Position numbers and translations under genes: made by a program. From positions 2,542,001 to 2,606,000 of the forward strand of contig NZ_CP038213.1 in the NCBI RefSeq assembly GCF_004526345.1: a DNA stretch of 64,000 nt, in the 5' to 3' direction. This document shows positions 48,678 to 58,073 of this stretch, piece by piece. The DNA comes from Ornithinimicrobium flavum (lineage in GTDB: Bacteria; Actinomycetota; Actinomycetes; Actinomycetales; Dermatophilaceae). The notes below the pieces were generated by a model, which had not been told where the DNA came from, ran no database searches, and was given only the letters and a program-made list of their open reading frames with translations. Numbering within the stretch: the first letter of the stretch is position 1; every line of letters begins with the position of its first letter.

Positions 48678-49132
48678 GGTCCCGCTACCTCGTCGCGTGC
48701 CTGCTGGCCGGTGTGGCGACCAGTGCCACCTACGGCGCCGTGGCCGGACTCGCCGGGTCGCTCACGGGCGGGGGCGATCAGGCCGGGCCCGTCCTGGGCG
48801 TGGCCTTCGGGGCGCTGCTCGGCGGGCTGATCATCGGCGCCGCCCTGGGTGCCCTGCTCGGCGGGCTCTCCGGTCTGGTGGCGACGGCCGTCGCCCGCGG
48901 CACCACGGACCCCCGCGCCGCGGCCGTCCGGGTGGGCGGCACGGTGCTGGTGACCTGGCTGCTGGCCCTCCTGGCCCTCTCCGGGGTCAGCGGGTCGGTC
49001 CTTGGAGGCGGGTCGAGCTGGGACCTGCCCGGCGGCGAGCGCTGGGTCGCGGTGGTCGTCCCCAGCGTGCTGGCGGCCGTCGTCTCGGGCTGGGCGGCCC
49101 GGTCCGTGGCCGACCTGCGCGACCCGGCCTGA
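48674..49132 (+). CDS. Gly/Ala-rich four-helix membrane protein, unknown function
   Basis: 152 aa, four hydrophobic segments (about 5-25, 40-75 with GALLGGLIIGAALGALLGGLSG, 90-108 and 122-140). The small-residue repeats suggest tightly packed helices. No family recognised. ATG overlaps the NUDIX-DHFR stop as ATGA, so it is the third gene of the thyA operon; a link to thymidylate metabolism is not evident from the sequence. Confidence 0.65.
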   Translation: MRSRYLVACLLAGVATSATYGAVAGLAGSLTGGGDQAGPVLGVAFGALLGGLIIGAALGALLGGLSGLVATAVARGTTDPRAAAVRVGGTVLVTWLLALLALSGVSGSVLGGGSSWDLPGGERWVAVVVPSVLAAVVSGWAARSVADLRDPA

Positions 49133-49185
49133 CCGCGCCGGTCGGGCCGGCGGCCACGGCAGGTCGCCGCCCGCGCCCCCTGGCG

Positions 49186-49191
49186 TAGGGT
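49186..49191 (+). promoter_or_regulatory. -10 element for the leaderless S9 peptidase gene
   Basis: TAGGGT ends 7 nt before the GTG at 49199. Confidence 0.55.
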
Positions 49192-49198
49192 CGCGCAG

Positions 49199-51151
49199 GT
49201 GAAGCCGTCCGACCTCGCCCTGGTCCGCACCCTGTCCTCCCCCACCGTCCATCCGGACGGGCGGGACGTCGTCGTGGTGATGAAGCGCCCCGACGTCGAC
49301 GAGAACCGCTACCGCACCAGCCTGTGGCGCCTGCCCCTGGGTGGCGACCCGGCGGGGGACCCCGGCGGGGCCGACCCCCGGCGACTGTCGCGGCTGACCC
49401 GCGACACCCGTGACTCCGCGCCCTGCTACTCCCCCGACGGCACCCTCATCGCCTTCCTGCGCGCTCCCGAGGACGGCCCGGCGCAGCTGCACGTGCTGCC
49501 CGCCGCAGGGGGTGAGCCGCGAAGGCTCACCGACCAGCCGCTGGGCGCAGGTGCCCCCGCGTGGTCCCCGGACGGCCGCCGAATCGCCTACGCCGCACGG
49601 GTGCCCGAGCAGGGCCGGTACGGCACCGACGAGGCGGTCAAGCCCGACCAGGAGGCCCCGCGGCTCATCGAGCACAGCCGCTACCTCGCCGACGGGCTCG
49701 GCTACGTGCTGGACCGGCCCTCGAAGATCTTCGTGGTCGACCTCGACACCCTCGGGGCGGACGACTCGGCGGAGGCCGAGACGGTGCCGGAGAGCCGGCA
49801 GCTGACCACGGGTCCGGGTGACGACTCCTCCCCCGCGTGGCTCGCGGCCGACCGGGTGGCGTTCGTCGCCTCCCGTGACCGGCGTGGGGCCTGGCGGCCC
49901 GACAGCCTGGTCTCCGACGTGTGCTCGGTGGACCTGCGCGGCAAGGGTTTCCGCCGGCACACCGACGGGACCGGCATGGTGGGGAGCCTCAGCACGGCCG
50001 CGGACGGCACGGTCGTCCACGGTGTGGCGGACCTCGGGCCGAGCGGGCAGGACTTCGTGGCACGGAACGCCGTGCTGCGCCGGCTGGGCGGGGACCCGCT
50101 CACCGACGCCGAGTCCGACCACCTCGCCTGCGCCCCGGCCCTGGGTGCCGGGGGCACGCTGGTGGCGGCTTTCGAGGTGCGCGGCGACACGGTCGTCCGG
50201 GACGTCGGCACCGGTCAGGTCCTCCTGGACGGCCAGGTGAGCGTCACCGACGTCGCCGTGGGCGGCGGGGTGGTCGTGGCGGTGGCCGGGACCCGCGACT
50301 CCTTCTCCGAGCTCTTCGTCGGACCCACGGGGGGCCGCCTGGTGCAGGTGACCGATGTCGGGCGGCACCTGAGGGAGGTGGCGGCGCCGATCGAGCCGGA
50401 GGAGCTGCGGACCACGGCGCACGACGGCTACCCGGTGCACGGCTGGTTGCTGCGCCCCCCGACCGGGCCGCGTCGCAAGGCCGGGCACCCGGTCGTCCTC
50501 ATGATCCACGGCGGGCCCTACACGCAGTACTCCGGCAACCTCTTCGACGAGGCGCAGGTCCTGGCCCGCGCCGGCTACGCGGTGGTCATGGGCAACCCCC
50601 GGGGCGGGTCCGGCTACGGCGCCGCCCACGGCCGGGCGGTCAAGGAGGCCATCGGCACGGTGGACGTGGCCGACCTGACCGCCCTGCTCGACCACGCCCT
50701 CACCCTTCCGGGCCTCGACGGCTCCCGGGTCGGGGTGCAGGGCGGCTCCTACGGGGGCCTCATGACCACCTGGCTGGTCGCGCACAGCGACAGGTTTACC
50801 GCGGCCATCAGCGAGCGGGCCGTCAACGCCTGGGACTCCTTCGCCGGCACCTCCGACATCGGCTGGTTCTTCGCCGACGAGTACGCCGGGCAGTTCGCGC
50901 ACCAGCAGTCCCCCCTCACGTGGGCCGACCGCATCCGGACCCCGACGCTGGTGATCCACTCCGAGCGTGACCTGCGCTGCCCGCTGGAGCAGGGCCAGCG
51001 GTTGTTCGCCCGGCTCCGCGCCAACGGCGTCCCCACCAGGCTGCTGGTCTTCCCCGGTGAGGGGCACGAGCTCTCGCGCACCGGCCAGCCGCGTCACCGG
51101 GTCCAGCGCTTCGAGCACATCCTGGCCTGGTGGGACGAGCACCTGCGGTGA
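49199..51151 (+). CDS. S9 family prolyl oligopeptidase / acylaminoacyl-peptidase-like serine peptidase
   Basis: 650 aa cytoplasmic peptidase without a signal peptide. Residues 1-400 form a beta-propeller with WD40-like PD40 repeats (SAPCYSPDGTLIAFLRAP; GAPAWSPDGRRIAYAAR). The C-terminal alpha/beta-hydrolase domain has VVLMIHGGPYTQYSG, the nucleophile motif VGVQGGSYGGLMTTWL (Ser near residue 520), Asp in HSERDLRCPLEQG and His in PGEGHELSRTGQ. Likely trims short or acylated peptides. GTG start set by the leaderless -10. Confidence 0.93.
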   Translation: MKPSDLALVRTLSSPTVHPDGRDVVVVMKRPDVDENRYRTSLWRLPLGGDPAGDPGGADPRRLSRLTRDTRDSAPCYSPDGTLIAFLRAPEDGPAQLHVLPAAGGEPRRLTDQPLGAGAPAWSPDGRRIAYAARVPEQGRYGTDEAVKPDQEAPRLIEHSRYLADGLGYVLDRPSKIFVVDLDTLGADDSAEAETVPESRQLTTGPGDDSSPAWLAADRVAFVASRDRRGAWRPDSLVSDVCSVDLRGKGFRRHTDGTGMVGSLSTAADGTVVHGVADLGPSGQDFVARNAVLRRLGGDPLTDAESDHLACAPALGAGGTLVAAFEVRGDTVVRDVGTGQVLLDGQVSVTDVAVGGGVVVAVAGTRDSFSELFVGPTGGRLVQVTDVGRHLREVAAPIEPEELRTTAHDGYPVHGWLLRPPTGPRRKAGHPVVLMIHGGPYTQYSGNLFDEAQVLARAGYAVVMGNPRGGSGYGAAHGRAVKEAIGTVDVADLTALLDHALTLPGLDGSRVGVQGGSYGGLMTTWLVAHSDRFTAAISERAVNAWDSFAGTSDIGWFFADEYAGQFAHQQSPLTWADRIRTPTLVIHSERDLRCPLEQGQRLFARLRANGVPTRLLVFPGEGHELSRTGQPRHRVQRFEHILAWWDEHLR

Positions 51152-51173
51152 GCCGCGGGCCCCGGCACGCAGG

Positions 51174-52445
51174 ATGGTGCCCGTGCCAGGCGAGGTGACG
51201 CCGGAGCGTTCCCGCCAGCTGCTCGCCTGGCTGGGGGCCGGGCTGCTGGCGGGTGGGATGCCGACCCAGGAGGTCGAGGAGGACGTGCGGCAGGCGGCGC
51301 GCGCCCTCGGCCACCCCCGGGCCCAGGTCGCCTGCCTGCCCCGGGGGATCCACGTCGGCCTGGCCCCCGGGGACGCGGCCACCTTCGAGCAGGTCGACGG
51401 GGCGGTGCGGCTGGACCAGCTCGCGGACGTCTCGACCGTCCTGGCCGGCCTGCGCGCCGGGCGCCTGCCCGCGGACGAGGCGCTGTCGCGCCTGGGTGCC
51501 CTGCGCGCCGCGCCGCACCGGTATGCCGTCCCCGGGCTGGTCGTGGGCGGCGTGCTCTCCGGGGTCGGGATCGCGCTGGTCCTGGCCCCGGCGTGGCCCT
51601 CGGTGCTCTTCGCGGCGCTGGTCACCCCGCTGACGGTCCTGCTCATGCTGCTGGCCGGCCGCTACCGGACGGCCGCGACCCTGACCCCGTTCGTCGCGGG
51701 CTTCGTCGCCGCCCTGGCCGCCTTCTGGGCAGCGGACGCCGGGCTCGTCACCGCCCCGCTGTGGACCCTCGTGGCCCCGATCGCGGTGCTGCTGCCGGGG
51801 GCCACCCTCGTCACCGGCCTGGTGGAGCTGGCGGCGGGCTCGATGGTGGCCGGCACCTCCCGGCTGGGTCACGGCACGGTGCAGCTGCTGCTCTTCGCCC
51901 TCGGCGTGGGGGCGGCGGCGGCCCTGCTGGACGTGCCCCCCTCGCTGCTCGACCCCGCCCGCCCGGTCGGGTTCGGGTGGTGGGCCCCGTTGCTCGGGGT
52001 CGCGGTCGTCACCGTCGCGATCTCGCTCCTGGAGGGGTTGCGCCTGGCCCTGGTGCCCTGGGTGATGCTCACGGCGCTGATGACGTACCTCGCCCAGCTG
52101 CTGGGGCAGGGCGTCGTGGACGCCCGGTGGGCCGGGGCCTTCGTGGGCGCGGTCGTGGCGATCCTCGTGGCGACGCTCGTGGAGCTGGCGCGTCCGGCCC
52201 TGCCGAGGTCCGTGGTCTTCCTGCCGAGCTTCTGGCTGCTCGTGCCGGGATCCTTCGGCCTGGTGTCGGTCGCCCAGCTCGAGGTGGGACCGGAGGCGGC
52301 GATCGCCTCCGTCGCCTCGGTGACGCTGGTCCTGGCCGCGATCGCCCTGGGCGTGGTGGTCGGCGCCAGCCTGGCCCTCCCCCTGCGCCAGGTCGCCCGG
52401 CGCGCCGGCCTGGTGCACCTGCTGGCCCGCCTCCGCCGCCGCTGA
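51174..52445 (+). CDS. Threonine/serine exporter family protein (ThrE-type)
   Basis: About 423 aa. Residues 1-120 are the cytoplasmic ThrE domain (LLAWLGAGLLAGGMPTQEVEEDVRQAARALG; PRAQVACLPRGIHVGL; DQLADVSTVLAGLRAGRLPADEALSRL). About ten helices follow in two halves (from GLVVGGVLSGVGIALVLAPAW to LVPGSFGLVSVAQLEVG). Family members export threonine and serine. Start uncertain: ATG 51174, GTG 51177 or GTG 51183 all precede the conserved domain and none has a clear ribosome site. Confidence 0.88.
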   Translation: MVPVPGEVTPERSRQLLAWLGAGLLAGGMPTQEVEEDVRQAARALGHPRAQVACLPRGIHVGLAPGDAATFEQVDGAVRLDQLADVSTVLAGLRAGRLPADEALSRLGALRAAPHRYAVPGLVVGGVLSGVGIALVLAPAWPSVLFAALVTPLTVLLMLLAGRYRTAATLTPFVAGFVAALAAFWAADAGLVTAPLWTLVAPIAVLLPGATLVTGLVELAAGSMVAGTSRLGHGTVQLLLFALGVGAAAALLDVPPSLLDPARPVGFGWWAPLLGVAVVTVAISLLEGLRLALVPWVMLTALMTYLAQLLGQGVVDARWAGAFVGAVVAILVATLVELARPALPRSVVFLPSFWLLVPGSFGLVSVAQLEVGPEAAIASVASVTLVLAAIALGVVVGASLALPLRQVARRAGLVHLLARLRRR

Positions 52446-52464
52446 GGCCGCGCCGAGGCCCTCC

Positions 52465-54056
52465 TCAGACCGGGGGGATCGAACGGTGCCGGGTGGAGAA
52501 GTGGCGGTCGCGACGCGCGGCATACCGGAGCCGGTGCTCGACCTCCGCCCGCAGCTCCTCGGGCTCGACCACGGCGTCGATGACCAGGTCGGCGGCGAGC
52601 CGCTCGAGGTCGACGTCCTCGAGGTACTCGGCGCGACGGGCCTCGACGAAGGCCGCCTGCTCCTGCGGGTCCTCGATCTGGGCGATCTTGTTGGCGTAGA
52701 CGGCGTTGACCGCCGCCTCCGGGCCCATGACCGCGATCCGCGCGGTAGGCAGTGCGATGGTCGCGTCGGGGCCGAACCCCGGGCCACCCATCGCGTACAG
52801 GCCGGCGCCGTAGGCCTTGCGCACCACGACGCACAGCTGGGGGACGGTCGCCTCGGAGACGGCCGACACCATCTTGGCGCCGTGCCGGATGATGCCCCCC
52901 GCTCGACCTCCGACCCGATCATGAAGCCCGGCACGTCGGCCAGGTAGAGCAGGGGGATGCCGTAGGCGTCGCACAGCCAGATGAAGCGGGAGGCCTTGTC
53001 GGCGCTGTCGGTGAAGAGCACCCCACCCTTGACCGCGGAGTTGTTGGCCACGATGCCGACCGTCTGCCCCTCGACCCGCCCGAGCCCCACGACGAGCTCG
53101 GCGGCGAAGAGGGGCTTGATCTCGAAGAAGCTGTCGGCGTCGACGAGACCCTCGATGACGTCGTGGACGTCGAAGGGGACCGACTCGGCCTCCGGGACCG
53201 TGCTGCGGTCCAGGGGCGCGGCCGGAGGCTCGGGGGCGTAGTGCGGCAACGGGTCGTGCCAGGTCTCGGGCAGGTAGGAGAACAGGTGCTTGGCGAGCTC
53301 GATGGCCTCCTCGTCGTCGCCGGCGAGCAGGTCGCCCACGCCGGAGACGGTGCAGTGCATGCGGGCCCCGCCCATCTCCTCCAGGCTGACCTTCTCCCCC
53401 ACGACCATCTCGGCCATGCGGGGGCTGCCGAGATACATCGACGCGTTCCCCTCGACCATGATGATGACGTCGGTGAAGCTGGGGATGTAGGCACCGCCGG
53501 CCGCGCTGGGGCCGAAGAGGCAGCAGATCTGGGGCACCTTGCCCGAGAGCGCGACCTGGTTGTGGAAGATCCGCCCGGCGCCGCGACGACCGGGGAAGAG
53601 GTCGACCTGGTCGGTGATGCGGGCGCCGGCGGAGTCGACGAACCAGAAGATCGGCAGCTCCTCGCGCAGCGCCGCCTCGGTGGCCCGGATGATCTTCTCC
53701 ACGGTTCGCGCGCCCCAGGAGCCGGCCTTGACCGTGGGGTCGTTGGCGACGACGATCGCCGCCCGCCCGTCGACCTCGCCCCGGCCGGTGACCACCCCGT
53801 CGGCGGGCAGCCCCTGCGCCGTGGCGTTGGCGTAGCGACCGTCCTCGACGAAGGTGCCCTCGTCGAAGAGCAGGGCGATCCGGTCGCGGACGTACATCTT
53901 GCCCTGGGAGTCGAGCTTGGCCTTCGCCTTCTCCGGAGGACGTGCCGAGGCCGCGTGGGCCGCCTCGAGACGCTCCCGCAGGTTCTCCACGCGGGGGTCG
54001 GGGTGGGAGTTGCCCACCGACCCGGCTCCGGTGCCCGAGCTGCGCATACCTGTCAT
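52465..54056 (-). pseudogene. Acyl-CoA carboxylase beta subunit (carboxyltransferase), single frameshift
   Basis: About 530 aa if read through, normal length for actinobacterial AccD/PccB. The N-half shows AKLDSQGKMYVRDRIALLFDEGTF, FWFVDSAGARITDQVDLFPGRRGAGRIF and CCLFGPSAAGGAYIPSFTD. The frame breaks at 52895-52900, where six G on the coding strand follow GAGC; seven would read SEVERGGIIRHGAKMVSAVSEATVPQ and the rest matches the family (AGLYAMGGPGFGPDATIALPTARIAVMGPEAAVNAVY). A homopolymer miscall is the simplest explanation. It follows the acyl-CoA dehydrogenase gene by 14 bp. With AccA3 it could carboxylate branched or short acyl-CoAs. Confidence 0.82.
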
Positions 54057-54070
54057 CGTGCCGGCCCCCG

Positions 54071-55252
54071 TCAGGAGGGGAGGCCCAGCCCTCGCGCGAT
54101 GACCATCCGCTGCACCTCCGAGGTGCCCTCGCCGATCTCCAGGATCTTGGCGTCCCGGAAGAAGCGCGCCACGGGGTACTCCTCCATGAAGCCGTTGCCG
54201 CCGAAGACCTGGGTCGCGATGCGGGTCGCGGTGACCGCGGCCTCGGTGGAGTAGAGCTTGGCGATCGCCGCGGCCTGCTTGACCTCGGCCGCCGACCGGC
54301 GGCCCGCCTCCCGCTCGTCGTTGAGCCAGGCGGCCTTGTAGGTCAGCAGGCGGGCGGCCTCGACCATGACGGCCAGGTCGGAGATCTGGAAGGAGACGCC
54401 CTGGTTGACCGCGATCGGGCGACCGAAGGCGATCCGCTCCGCGGCGTAGGCCGTGCTCTCCTCGAGCATCCGCTGGGCGCAGCCGACGGCCAGCGCCGAG
54501 ATGGCGATGCGGCCGTCGTCGAGGGTCTTGAGGAACTGCTTGAAGCCCTCGCCGCGGGCGCCCAGGAGGTTGCCCTCCGGCACGCGGCAGTCCTCGAAGG
54601 TCAGGCCGTGGGTGTCGGAGATGTGCCAGCCGAGCTTGCGGTAGGCCGGCTCGACGACGAAGCCCTCGGTGCCCGAGGGCACCATGATCGCGCTGATCTC
54701 GGGCCGCCCGTCGGCCGTCTCCCCCGTCCGGGCGGTGACGGTCACGACCGAGGTGATGTCGGTGCCCGAGTTGGTGATGAAGGCCTTGGCGCCGTTGACC
54801 ACCCACGAGCCGTCCTCGAGCCGTGCGCGCGTCCTGGTCGCCCCGGCGTCGGAGCCGGCCTCCGGCTCGGTCAGGCCGAAGCCGGCGAGGGCGCGACCGG
54901 CGACCAGGTCGGGCAGGAACCTCTCCTTCTGCTCCTGGGAGCCGAAGGACAGGATCGGGTTGATCCCCAGACCCACACCGGCGGACAGGGTGATGCCGAC
55001 GGACTGGTCGACCCGGCCCAGCTCCTCGATCGCCAGGCACAGGTAGGTGAACCCGCCCTCGTCCAACCCCGCCCCGCCGAACTCCTCGGGGGCGTTGAGG
55101 CCGAACAGCCCGAGCTCGCCCATCTTGGGCACCAGGTCGGTCGGGAAATGGGCCTCCCGGTCCCACTGCTCGACGTGGGGGGCCACTTCGGCCTCGGCGA
55201 AGTCGCGGACGAGGCGGCGGAAGTCTTCGTGGTCCTGGCTCAGCTCGAACAT
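54071..55252 (-). CDS. Acyl-CoA dehydrogenase
   Basis: 393 aa FAD enzyme that introduces the alpha-beta double bond in acyl-CoAs. Seen: FGLTEPEAGSDAGATRTRA (FAD motif), AYAAERIAFGRPIAVNQGVSFQISDLAV, QVFGGNGFMEEYPVARFFRDAKILEIGEGTSEVQRMVIARGL (catalytic Glu region). ATG at 55252 (MFELSQDHEDFRRLVRDFAEAEVAP) is chosen over the open frame to 55336. Pairing with a carboxylase beta subunit and a MerR regulator resembles leucine/branched-chain liu clusters, which would make it isovaleryl-CoA dehydrogenase-like; substrate unproven. Confidence 0.92.
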   Translation of the reverse strand: MFELSQDHEDFRRLVRDFAEAEVAPHVEQWDREAHFPTDLVPKMGELGLFGLNAPEEFGGAGLDEGGFTYLCLAIEELGRVDQSVGITLSAGVGLGINPILSFGSQEQKERFLPDLVAGRALAGFGLTEPEAGSDAGATRTRARLEDGSWVVNGAKAFITNSGTDITSVVTVTARTGETADGRPEISAIMVPSGTEGFVVEPAYRKLGWHISDTHGLTFEDCRVPEGNLLGARGEGFKQFLKTLDDGRIAISALAVGCAQRMLEESTAYAAERIAFGRPIAVNQGVSFQISDLAVMVEAARLLTYKAAWLNDEREAGRRSAAEVKQAAAIAKLYSTEAAVTATRIATQVFGGNGFMEEYPVARFFRDAKILEIGEGTSEVQRMVIARGLGLPS

Positions 55253-55310
55253 CGGTGTCCGGGTCCTCTTTCGGGCGGTGGTGAGGGGGCGTACGGGTCG
55301 CAGGAACATG

Positions 55311-55367
55311 GTGCTTGACCTTTGCGTCAACGTCAAGCACGATATGGCCCGACCCGACGTGCTTGAC
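55311..55367. promoter_or_regulatory. MerR operator in the divergent acyl-CoA dehydrogenase / merR promoter
   Basis: GTGCTTGAC (55311-55319) and GTCAAGCAC (55332-55340) are perfect 9-bp arms, 12 nt apart; a third copy GTGCTTGAC sits at 55359-55367. Inside lies TTGAC-N6-GTCAA (55315-55330). For merR, TTGACC (55315-55320) and GATATG (55341-55346) form a -35/-10 pair with a 20-bp spacer filled by the operator, the elongated spacing typical of MerR-controlled promoters. Confidence 0.7.
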
Positions 55368-55379
55368 GTGAGGACAACC

Positions 55380-55766
55380 GTGACCGACCCCGACGCGACA
55401 TGGACGATCGCCCAGACGGCCGCCGACTTCGACGTGACCCACCGTGCCCTGCGCCACTACGAGCACCTGGGCCTGCTGTCCCCCGAGCGCGTCGGGCAGC
55501 GTCGCGTCTACCACCGTCGCGACCGCACCCGGCTCGCCCTGATCCTGCGGGGACGGCGGCTGGGCTTCTCCCTCGAGCAGATCGCCACCATCCTGGACAT
55601 GTACGACGACCAGCCGGGTGAGGTGGGTCAGCTGCGCTACCTGCTGTCCCAGATCGGGGAGCGGCGCCAGGACCTCGAGGGCCGGCGCAGGGACATCGAG
55701 GAGAGCCTGCGGGAGCTGGACGAGCTCGAGCGGCGGTGCGCCCAGGACCTGCGCCGGCTGGGGTGA
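55380..55766 (+). CDS. MerR family transcriptional regulator (LiuR-like setting)
   Basis: 128 aa. Winged-helix: [69 protein letters not shown], then a long dimerisation helix (about 70-125) and no C-terminal effector domain or metal-binding Cys. Divergent from an acyl-CoA dehydrogenase-carboxylase pair, the arrangement of LiuR-type regulators of acyl-CoA catabolism. Start uncertain among GTG 55380, GTG 55368 and ATG 55344, all in frame; 55380 keeps the conserved length. Confidence 0.88.
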   Translation: MTDPDATWTIAQTAADFDVTHRALRHYEHLGLLSPERVGQRRVYHRRDRTRLALILRGRRLGFSLEQIATILDMYDDQPGEVGQLRYLLSQIGERRQDLEGRRRDIEESLRELDELERRCAQDLRRLG

Positions 55767-55796
55767 CCTTCCGCCGGGGCGGGGTGTGGCTGGGTC

Positions 55797-55802
55797 TAGG
55801 GT
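55797..55802 (+). promoter_or_regulatory. -10 element for the leaderless accA3
   Basis: TAGGGT ends 7 nt before the ATG at 55810, so accA3 can be expressed apart from merR. Confidence 0.55.
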
Positions 55803-55809
55803 GTGCGCT

Positions 55810-57588
55810 ATGCCGATCAGCAAGGTCCTCATCGCCAACCGCGGCGAGATCGCCGTCCGCATCGCCCGCGCCTGCAAGGACGCCGGCCTGGGGTCGGTGG
55901 CGGTCTACGCCGAGCCCGACCGTGACGCCCTGCACGTCACCGTGGCTGACGAGGCCTACGCGCTCGGCGGCACGACGCCCGGCGACTCCTACCTCGTGCA
56001 GGAGAAGCTGCTCGAAGTGGCCCGGCAGGCCGGTGCCGACGCGGTCCACCCCGGCTACGGCTTCCTGGCCGAGAACGCCTCCTTCGCCCAGGCCGTCCTC
56101 GACGCCGGGCTGGTCTGGATCGGCCCCGGGCCCGAGGCGATCGACGCGCTCGGCGACAAGGCGAAGGCCAAGCACATCGCCGTCCGGGCGGGCGCCCCGC
56201 TGGCCCCCGGCACCAAGGACCCCGTCCAGGACGCCGACGAGGTCGTCGCGCTGGCCGAGGAGTTCGGCCTCCCCGTGGCCATCAAGGCCGTCTACGGCGG
56301 TGGCGGTCGTGGCCTGAAGGTCGCCCGCACGATGGAGGAGATCCCCGAGCTCTACGAGTCCGCGGTCCGCGAGGCGGTCACCGCCTTCGGGCGCGGCGAG
56401 TGCCTGGTCGAGAAGTTCCTGGACCGCCCCCGCCACGTCGAGACCCAGTGCCTGGCCGACCAGCACGGCAACGTGGTGGTCGTCTCCACCCGCGACTGCT
56501 CGCTCCAGCGGCGCAACCAGAAGCTCGTCGAGGAGGCCCCGGCCCCGTTCCTCACGCAGGACCAGCGCGCCGAGCTCGTCCGGGCCTCCAAGGCCATCCT
56601 CAAGGAGGCCGGTTACGTCGGCGCCGGCACCTGCGAGTTCCTCGTGGCCCAGGACGGCACGATCTCCTTCCTCGAGGTCAACACCCGCCTGCAGGTGGAG
56701 CACCCGGTGACGGAGGAGGTCACCGGCGTCGACCTCGTGCGCGAGCAGTTCCGCATCGCCGACGGCGAGGAGATCGGGTATGACGACCCGACCCCGCACG
56801 GGCACTCCTTCGAGTTCCGGATCAACGGCGAGGACGCCGGCCGGGACTTCCTTCCCGCCCCCGGCACGGTCACCCGGATGGTGGTCCCCCACGGGCCGGG
56901 TGTCCGCTGGGACGCCGGGATCGTCGAGGGCGACACCGTCGCCGGCGCCTTCGACTCCATGATCGCCAAGCTCGTCGTCACCGGGCGCACCCGGCAGGAG
57001 GCCCTGGAACGCTCGCGCCGCGCGCTGGACGAGCTCGTGGTCGAGGGCATGCCCACCGTCCTGCCCTTCCACCGGGCCGTCGTCTCCGACCCGGCCTTCG
57101 CGCCCGAGGACCCCTCCGCGGGCTTCACGGTGCACACCCGGTGGATCGAGACGGAGTTCGACAACCAGATCGCCGCCTACTCCGGGCCGACGGCGGACGC
57201 GCCCGCGCAGGACGAGGGCCGCCAGACCGTGGTGGTCGAGGTCGGGGGCCAGCGCCTCGAGGTCTCGCTGCCCGCCGGGCTGTCCCTGGGCGGAGGCAAC
57301 GGTGGCGCCGCCGGCGGCCGCAGGAAGGCGCCCAAGCGCTCCCGCGGGGGCGGCGGCGGGGCCGCGGCCTCCGGCGACGCGGTCACCGCGCCGATGCAGG
57401 GCACCATCGTCAAGATCGCGGTCGAGGAGGGCGCCGCCGTCGCCGAGGGCGACGTCGTGGTGGTGCTGGAGGCGATGAAGATGGAGCAGCCGATCAAGGC
57501 GCACAAGGCCGGCACCGTCACCGGCCTGTCCGCCACCGTCGGCGAGACCGTCTCCAACGGCGCGGTCCTCTGCGAGCTCAAGGGTTAA
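55810..57588 (+). CDS. accA3: Acyl-CoA carboxylase alpha subunit: biotin carboxylase plus biotin carboxyl carrier
   Basis: 592 aa. Residues 1-450 are biotin carboxylase: [42 protein letters not shown]-grasp [33 protein letters not shown] and [21 protein letters not shown] Gly/Arg/Lys-rich hinge (about 495-520) leads to the carrier domain with the biotinylated Lys in [17 protein letters not shown]. This is the shared alpha subunit of actinobacterial acetyl/propionyl-CoA carboxylases, which pairs with different AccD proteins; two carboxyltransferase genes lie in this window. Its 3' end runs into a 32-bp repeat array. Confidence 0.96.
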   Translation: MPISKVLIANRGEIAVRIARACKDAGLGSVAVYAEPDRDALHVTVADEAYALGGTTPGDSYLVQEKLLEVARQAGADAVHPGYGFLAENASFAQAVLDAGLVWIGPGPEAIDALGDKAKAKHIAVRAGAPLAPGTKDPVQDADEVVALAEEFGLPVAIKAVYGGGGRGLKVARTMEEIPELYESAVREAVTAFGRGECLVEKFLDRPRHVETQCLADQHGNVVVVSTRDCSLQRRNQKLVEEAPAPFLTQDQRAELVRASKAILKEAGYVGAGTCEFLVAQDGTISFLEVNTRLQVEHPVTEEVTGVDLVREQFRIADGEEIGYDDPTPHGHSFEFRINGEDAGRDFLPAPGTVTRMVVPHGPGVRWDAGIVEGDTVAGAFDSMIAKLVVTGRTRQEALERSRRALDELVVEGMPTVLPFHRAVVSDPAFAPEDPSAGFTVHTRWIETEFDNQIAAYSGPTADAPAQDEGRQTVVVEVGGQRLEVSLPAGLSLGGGNGGAAGGRRKAPKRSRGGGGGAAASGDAVTAPMQGTIVKIAVEEGAAVAEGDVVVVLEAMKMEQPIKAHKAGTVTGLSATVGETVSNGAVLCELKG

Positions 57589-57618
57589 CCGTCCCGACCC
57601 CCCTTCGCTCCCCTCCCC

Positions 57619-57770
57619 ACCGACCGCGCCGCCTGGTTGCTCCTAGCCCCACCGACCGCGCCGCCTGGTTGCTCCTAGCCCCACCGACCGCGCCGCCTGG
57701 TTGCTACTAGCCCCACCGACCGCGCCGCCTAATTGTTCCTAGCGCCACCGAGCGCGCCGCCTGGTGCCGG
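57619..57770 (+). repeat. 32-bp tandem repeat array 1 at the 3' end of accA3
   Basis: Four full 32-bp units start at 57619, 57651, 57683 and 57715, then a partial unit from 57747. The core reads CGACCGCGCCGCCTGGTTGC. Units 1 and 2 are identical, unit 3 differs at one position, and unit 4 and the partial unit have drifted more. The array starts 30 bp after the accA3 stop and has no unique spacers. Confidence 0.9.
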
Positions 57771-57816
57771 CAGCGATGCGGGAGCAGCCACCCGACGCGT
57801 GCGGTGATCCTCATAC

Positions 57817-58072
57817 CAACCACACCAGGCGGCCGGTCGGGTCAGAGGCAACCACACCAGGCGGCCGGTCGGGTCAGGAACAACCACACCAGGCGGCCGG
57901 TCGGGTCAGGAACAACCACACCAGGCGGCCGGTCGGGTCAGAGGCAACCACACCAGGCGGCCGGTCGGGTCAGAGGCAACCACACCAGGCGGCCGGTCGG
58001 GTCAGGAACAACCACACCGGGCGGCCGGTCGGGTCAGGGCCAACCACACCACGCGGCCGGTGGGGGTATGGG
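57817..58072 (-). repeat. 32-bp tandem repeat array 2 at the 3' end of lpdA
   Basis: Eight 32-bp units start at 57817, 57849, 57881, 57913, 57945, 57977, 58009 and 58041; the plus-strand core is CCAGGCGGCCGGTCGG. On the minus strand, the sense of lpdA, the core is CCGACCGGCCGCCTGG followed by TGTGGTTG, clearly related to array 1 read in the accA3 sense. Two variant junctions alternate (TCAGAGG and TCAGGAA). It abuts the lpdA stop at 58074. The 46 bp between the arrays show nothing notable. Confidence 0.9.
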
Positions 58073-58073
58073 G

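Noticed and set aside
52465..54056. Programmed frameshift in the carboxylase beta subunit
   Set aside because: A six-G run can support slippage, but there is no stimulatory structure that I can recognise, and several unrelated genes here have the same type of defect, so sequencing error is more economical.
50916..55877. A 1,653-codon open frame on the minus strand
   Set aside because: Only its central parts (carboxylase beta subunit and an upstream part read out of frame) overlap real genes. The rest is Arg/Pro/Gly-rich read-through of high-GC antisense frames.
57619..58072. Possible CRISPR array
   Set aside because: Units are directly tandem with no unique spacers, and no cas gene is nearby.
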